From the IMG/VR virus record IMGVR_UViG_3300009285_000641, positions 1-31,250 of that record: a DNA stretch of 31,250 bases; one strand, written 5' to 3'. Shown here piece after piece: positions 27,893 through 31,250 of the stretch. The notes under the pieces were generated by a model. That model did no database searches. It was not told the origin of the DNA and worked only from the letters and a program-made list of their open reading frames with translations. The position numbers and the translations under genes are program-made. This DNA is from a virus. Positions within the stretch are counted from its first letter, which is position 1, and the number at the start of each line of letters is the position of its first letter.

Positions 27893-28389
27893 AACTCTCT
27901 GCGAGATATGGCACGCATTTGTTGGCGCTCATGCGAGCAGTGTACAAAACAAGGGGTGATGTTCTGGAGTTAGGTATTGGGCCATTCAGCACACCGATTT
28001 TACATGAGATGTGCGTCTCGCGATGCTTGGTATCTATAGATAATAGCATGGAATTTTATGAATGGGCCAAGAAATACCAAACAGAATTTCACGAGATTGA
28101 ATTTGTGAATAACTGGGACGAGGCTGATATTGAGAAGCAATGGGATGTTGTGCTAGTGGATCACTCACCGTCTGAAAGGCGCGTGACTGAGATTAAGAAA
28201 TTATCGAGGCTTGCGCGGTATATCGTGGCCCATGATGCTAATGGTCGGTACGATGACTTTTATCATTACAGCACTATTTATCCGCTATTCAAATACAAGT
28301 ATGTTTTCAGCGCCGTTGAGCCAAGCACAGTTATATTGAGCAACTTTGTTGACTTGGGAAGTTTTTGGAGCAGACGTGAACAAAGATGA
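27889..28389 (+). CDS. Class I SAM methyltransferase-like protein A
   Basis: This 166-residue protein has a Rossmann methyltransferase start, 'DVLELGIGPFSTPILHEM' (motif I about 25-33), 'CLVSIDNSMEFYEWAKK' (acidic strand 2), and 'QWDVVLVDHSPSERRVTEI'. 'ARYIVAHDANGRYDDF' ends the core. The family acts on small molecules or sugars; the substrate is unknown. It overlaps the gene before it as ATGA and is overlapped by the next methyltransferase. Confidence 0.7.
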   Translation: MKLSARYGTHLLALMRAVYKTRGDVLELGIGPFSTPILHEMCVSRCLVSIDNSMEFYEWAKKYQTEFHEIEFVNNWDEADIEKQWDVVLVDHSPSERRVTEIKKLSRLARYIVAHDANGRYDDFYHYSTIYPLFKYKYVFSAVEPSTVILSNFVDLGSFWSRREQR

Positions 28390-28996
28390 AACGCTAGAGT
28401 TTATTAGAAACAAATTCAATCTGGACTTGTCTGCACGCACGCCTATTGAGTTCCGTTTGAGCCGTCACGGTGGACTAACTTCTCTCTTTTGTGAGTTGGG
28501 ATATACAGCGGGGGCTGAAATTGGCGTTGAGCAAGGAAAATTCTCTGCGGAGATTTGTCGTGACAATCTCGGCGTCAAACTCTACTGCATTGACCCATGG
28601 CAAACATATACACGGTACATTGACGAAGTTAGCCAAGACAAATTAGACGGATACCATGCTGAGGCTATAGAACGCCTTGCACCCTATGATGTGACGATCA
28701 TTCGTAAAACCAGCATGGAGGCCGTGAAAGATTTTGAGCCAAGCTCGCTCGACTTCGTGTTTATAGACGGCAACCACGACTTTCGCTATGTAGTCAATGA
28801 CATTATCTATTGGGCGGATGTCGTGCGAATAGGGGGGATCGTTGCGGGCCATGATTACAAAAACGAGAACAAGAATCGTCGCATTCCGTTCCACGTCGTG
28901 CAGGCCATAAATGCCTACACGGATTCATATCACATCCGACCCTGGTTTGTGATAAGAGGCGACAAGGCTTCTAGTTGGATGTGGGTAAAGATATAA
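28376..28996 (+). CDS. Class I SAM methyltransferase B (Methyltransf_24-like)
   Basis: This 206-residue protein has 'GAEIGVEQGKFSAEIC' (motif I), 'KLYCIDPWQTY', 'SSLDFVFIDGNHDFRYVVNDIIYWADVVRIGGIVAGHDY', the pattern of the Methyltransf_24 type often found in glycan clusters. The GTG at 28376 is chosen because GGAG lies 5 bp before it; a TTG ten codons upstream is the alternative. It is probably a sugar methyltransferase acting with the glycosyltransferases. Its 3' end overlaps a leftward gene by 26 bp. Confidence 0.8.
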   Translation: MNKDETLEFIRNKFNLDLSARTPIEFRLSRHGGLTSLFCELGYTAGAEIGVEQGKFSAEICRDNLGVKLYCIDPWQTYTRYIDEVSQDKLDGYHAEAIERLAPYDVTIIRKTSMEAVKDFEPSSLDFVFIDGNHDFRYVVNDIIYWADVVRIGGIVAGHDYKNENKNRRIPFHVVQAINAYTDSYHIRPWFVIRGDKASSWMWVKI

Positions 28997-29249
28997 AATG
29001 GTCAAGCACAATCCAATCCATACCGAGCAAGTCCCCATCACTGATGATCCACTTGTGCCAAGAACCACTTGGCTTATGGAGCATCAACAAACCGTCTCTA
29101 AGCGTTCCGTAACATTGTGTATCTCCCCATTCGAGTTTAGTGATGCACTTGCCCTCATTGATGATGGACGACAACGCTTGCGGGAAACCTGTGGTCTTGG
29201 GCGGCACAGGTGATTGTGAGGCTGTGGAAGGTGTTGTTATGTCTGTCAT
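28971..29249 (-). CDS. Tad2-like (DUF2829) protein, putative anti-Thoeris
   Basis: This 92-residue protein is read against the direction of all surrounding late genes. From about residue 23 it has the DUF2829/Tad2 pattern: 'FPQALSSIINEGKCITKLEWGD', 'GLLMLHKPSGSWHKWIISDGDLLGMDWIVL', matching the family order F-xx-AL ... G-K ... W ... DW-x-V. Known Tad2 proteins are phage sponges that bind the signalling nucleotide of Thoeris defence. A promoter lies directly upstream at 29257-29285 and would give a nearly leaderless mRNA; no Shine-Dalgarno site is seen. Ligand specificity is not predictable. A plus-strand frame at 28998-29213 is judged its shadow. Confidence 0.75.
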   Translation of the reverse strand: MTDITTPSTASQSPVPPKTTGFPQALSSIINEGKCITKLEWGDTQCYGTLRDGLLMLHKPSGSWHKWIISDGDLLGMDWIVLDHFISLPTSN

Positions 29250-29595
29250 GGCGGAAAGTGTAGCGCAAAGCATGTTACCTGTCAATCTTGTATCTCTTCC
29301 AGCCTGTTGTCTTGACTTAGATATTTTGTTAGAAGACATTATCTTCCCAGAGCGGATGGATAGCGATGGGAGGGAATTTTTTTCCGCACACGAGTTGGAT
29401 TCCGTGACACTCCGTAAGCTGAGAAAAGGAGCGATCAATCTGGGTGGTGGAATGGTGAAGATAAAACATCGTTGCGCACAATTGTTGGATGACGGGAGAT
29501 GTGGAATATACGAGACTCGCCCAAAGATTTGCCGTGATTTTGATTGTACTACACGGCACGATTGTGCCTGTCAGGGCAGGGGGAAACTCCCATGA
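29239..29595 (+). CDS. YkgJ-type cysteine-cluster protein
   Basis: This 118-residue protein has the C-terminal pattern of the YkgJ/UPF0153 family: 'CAQLLDDGRCGIYETRPKICRDFDC', followed by further cysteines (HDCACQGRG), plus an N-terminal 'PACCLDLDILL'. The family is thought to bind zinc or an iron-sulfur cluster; its role is unclear. The ATG at 29239 has AAGG 7 bp upstream; a start at 29140 would run through the Tad2-like gene and is less likely. It belongs to the rightward modification cluster and overlaps the next glycosyltransferase as ATGA. Confidence 0.75.
   Translation: MSVMAESVAQSMLPVNLVSLPACCLDLDILLEDIIFPERMDSDGREFFSAHELDSVTLRKLRKGAINLGGGMVKIKHRCAQLLDDGRCGIYETRPKICRDFDCTTRHDCACQGRGKLP
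29257..29285 (-). promoter_or_regulatory. Promoter of the Tad2-like gene
   Basis: On the minus strand TTGACA (29285-29280), a 17-bp spacer and TACACT (29262-29257). Seven bases separate the -10 box from the ATG at 29249, so the start site would coincide with the start codon. It lies inside the divergent YkgJ-like gene. Confidence 0.6.
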
Positions 29596-31250
29596 CAGAA
29601 TTAAGCATTCTCATACCAGCACGCAATGAGCAATTCCTTAAACGGACGATTGAGGACATTTTGGCGCACACCAAAGAGGATACTGAAATTATTGCTGTAT
29701 TGGATGGGGTGTGGGCCGAACCCGCTATCCCAGACCATCCACGGGTGACACTTATCTATCATCCCCAGAGTATTGGTCAACGTGCAGCAACTAACGAAGC
29801 GGCACGTGTCTCAACCGCTAAGTACATAATGAAATGTGATGCCCATTGTAGCTTTGATGATGCGTTTGACATGAAACTTATAGATGCCTATGAATCTGGA
29901 GAACTTGGGTCAGATGTTACGACAGTGCCGAGAATGTTCAACTTGCACGCTTTTGACTGGGTATGTGAGTGCGGTGAGCGAACGTATCAAGGGCCACATC
30001 CCGGAGTGTGTTCAAAGTGTGGTGGTCAACAGTCTGAAATGGATATTCTATGGCGTGCTAAACCATCGCCTACAACTGATGCTATGCGTTTTGACCACGA
30101 ACTCCACTTCCAGTATTTCGGGGAGTTTAAGAAGAGGCCAGAGGGAAGGGGCGATATTACTGAGACGATGAGTCTATTGGGTGCATGTTGGATGATGCGC
30201 CGTGAACGCTTTTGGGAACTTGGGGGAATGGACGAGGCGCATGGGAGTTGGGGACAGATGGGAACGGAGATTGCATGTAAATCCTGGCTCTCTGGTGGGC
30301 AACTAGTATGCAATAAGCGCACATGGTTTGCGCATCTGTTTCGCACGCAACCTGGGTTTGGATTTCCATATCCTAATCCCGGCATAGAAAGAGCCAGAGA
30401 ACGGTCAAGGTATCTGTGGTTTGGAAATAACTGGTCTGGGCAAGTACGCCCGTTGTCTTGGCTCATTGAGAAATTTGCGCCACTTCCGGGTTGGCATGAT
30501 CCCATCGGCGCTGAGGCATTGGCTAGAGTCAATGCGGGTAGTAAAACTTTCAATCCCAAACATCGTTCTACGAATAACGTTGTATCTATACCTAGTGTCT
30601 CCAGGTCAATTGATAAACTCACCCCAACCAAAGGGTTTGTATTCTACACTGATAATCGCTTGGATGAATACATTGCGCGGACTGTACGCCATCAACTAAC
30701 TGCTTGTTGCAATGGATATGACTTGGTAAGTGTATCGCTCAAGCCTCTTGATTTCGGGCGCAACATTACTCTTCAAGCTGAGCGCGGGCCACTCACGATG
30801 TTTCGTCAAATCCTAGCCGGATTGGAGGCAAGCACAGCGGATGTAGTATTTTTAGTTGAACATGATGTTCTATACCACCCATCCCATTTCAATTTTATTC
30901 CAAAACACCCAAGTATATTCTATTACAACAGAAATAACTGGAAAGTTGATTCCATTACTGGTCGCGCCCTGTTTTTTATATGTGACCAGACGCTTGGTTT
31001 GTGCGCTTACCGCTCCTTGCTTCTGGAGCACTATCGCGCACGTGTGGAACGCGTTAAGCGCGAAGGTCATTTTGATCGTTCAATTGGTTTTGAGCCCGGT
31101 ACACATCACAGGCCACGCGGCATTGATGATCATCATGCAGAGAGTTGGATGTCAGAGGTTCCCAACATAGATATTCGACACGGTGGGAACTTAACGCGGA
31201 GCCGTTGGCGACAAGACCAGTTCCGCAATCAGAAGTACTGCCAAGGTTGG
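29592..31250 (+). CDS. Two-domain glycosyltransferase, truncated by window edge
   Basis: The frame is open for 553 codons to the last base, so the C terminus is missing. Residues about 1-320 are a third GT-A enzyme: LSILIPARNEQFLKRTIEDIL, EIIAVLDGVWAEP, 'IMKCDAHCSFDDAFD' (DxHC), 'LGACWMMRRERFWELGGMDE', 'WGQMGTEIACKSW'. A zinc ribbon (CECGERTYQGPHPGVCSKCG, about 119-140) is inserted, absent from the two paralogues. From about residue 358 a second domain starts at 'GFVFYTDNRLDEYIARTVRHQL' with 'VVFLVEHDVLYHPSHF', 'GLCAYRSLLLEHYRARVERV', and 'PNIDIRHGGNLTRSRW'; its EHD could be a metal site, and it resembles a glycosyltransferase-like domain found in polysaccharide clusters. ATGA overlap marks the start. 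Confidence 0.82.
   Translation, partial: MTELSILIPARNEQFLKRTIEDILAHTKEDTEIIAVLDGVWAEPAIPDHPRVTLIYHPQSIGQRAATNEAARVSTAKYIMKCDAHCSFDDAFDMKLIDAYESGELGSDVTTVPRMFNLHAFDWVCECGERTYQGPHPGVCSKCGGQQSEMDILWRAKPSPTTDAMRFDHELHFQYFGEFKKRPEGRGDITETMSLLGACWMMRRERFWELGGMDEAHGSWGQMGTEIACKSWLSGGQLVCNKRTWFAHLFRTQPGFGFPYPNPGIERARERSRYLWFGNNWSGQVRPLSWLIEKFAPLPGWHDPIGAEALARVNAGSKTFNPKHRSTNNVVSIPSVSRSIDKLTPTKGFVFYTDNRLDEYIARTVRHQLTACCNGYDLVSVSLKPLDFGRNITLQAERGPLTMFRQILAGLEASTADVVFLVEHDVLYHPSHFNFIPKHPSIFYYNRNNWKVDSITGRALFFICDQTLGLCAYRSLLLEHYRARVERVKREGHFDRSIGFEPGTHHRPRGIDDHHAESWMSEVPNIDIRHGGNLTRSRWRQDQFRNQKYCQGW

Noticed and set aside
28998-29213. Plus-strand frame opposite the Tad2-like gene
   Set aside because: Its translation has no family pattern, while the opposite strand shows a clear DUF2829 pattern and a promoter.
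1-31250. CRISPR array, insertion sequence or integrase
   Set aside because: No regularly spaced repeats with spacers, no terminal inverted repeats with transposase and no recombinase motif were seen.

Overview
The window is a piece of a tailed double-stranded DNA phage or prophage (Caudoviricetes type). A head-assembly module sits in one rightward block: small and large terminase, a portal fused to a minor head domain, a head-tail connector protein, an HK97-type prohead protease and an HK97-type major capsid protein. No rRNA, canonical tRNA, integrase, tail tube or tape measure gene is visible. Shine-Dalgarno sites of the GGAGG type, frequent TTG and GTG starts, ATGA overlaps and TTGACA-type promoters point to a bacterial host with a sigma70-like polymerase. 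The host genus cannot be named from the sequence.

Layout. (1) Positions 59-7361 run leftward in tightly overlapping units. They hold three DNA methyltransferases (a C5 type, a TSPPY beta type and an MT-A70 type), a radical SAM protein, several small zinc-ribbon or hypothetical phage proteins, and an HNH-AP2 endonuclease at the right end. (2) Positions 7416-8939 form a short rightward operon: a strong promoter, a palindromic operator, a 50-residue ribbon-helix-helix regulator, a four-helix membrane protein with a C-terminal AT-hook, and a zinc-ribbon protein. (3) Positions 9231-10010 are a leftward set of four small genes. Its promoter carries half of the same operator, which suggests one regulator controls both units. 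A perfect hairpin at 9179-9203 separates the two convergent units. (4) A hairpin-rich intergenic region at 10080-10253 lies between divergent promoters. (5) From 10313 the late genes run rightward: a holin-like membrane protein, a cloverleaf-like RNA candidate, the terminase, portal and connector genes, some small membrane proteins, a phosphoesterase, a winged-helix-like protein, a methyltransferase, the protease, the capsid protein and small structural proteins. (6) From 25282 to the right edge there is a modification cluster: three GT-A-type glycosyltransferases with a DxHC motif (the last fused to a second domain and cut by the window edge), an SDR-like protein, two SAM methyltransferases and a YkgJ-type cysteine-cluster protein. 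One leftward Tad2-like (DUF2829) gene is embedded in this cluster with its own promoter.

The most unusual signal is a pair of 5' leaders at 18704-18811 and 25157-25268. Each has a TTGACA promoter, a 32-nt box 29/32 identical between the copies and starting at the expected transcription start, then an intrinsic terminator whose distal stem differs in sequence but is conserved in pairing, then the gene. The box can form a competing hairpin, which looks like a reused attenuation or antitermination switch on late transcription. Other candidates for new biology are the GTGTACAC regulon, the 108-nt cloverleaf-like RNA just before terS, the membrane-anchored AT-hook protein, and the radical SAM enzyme inside the methyltransferase operon. 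All functions are read from motifs by eye; no database search was possible.
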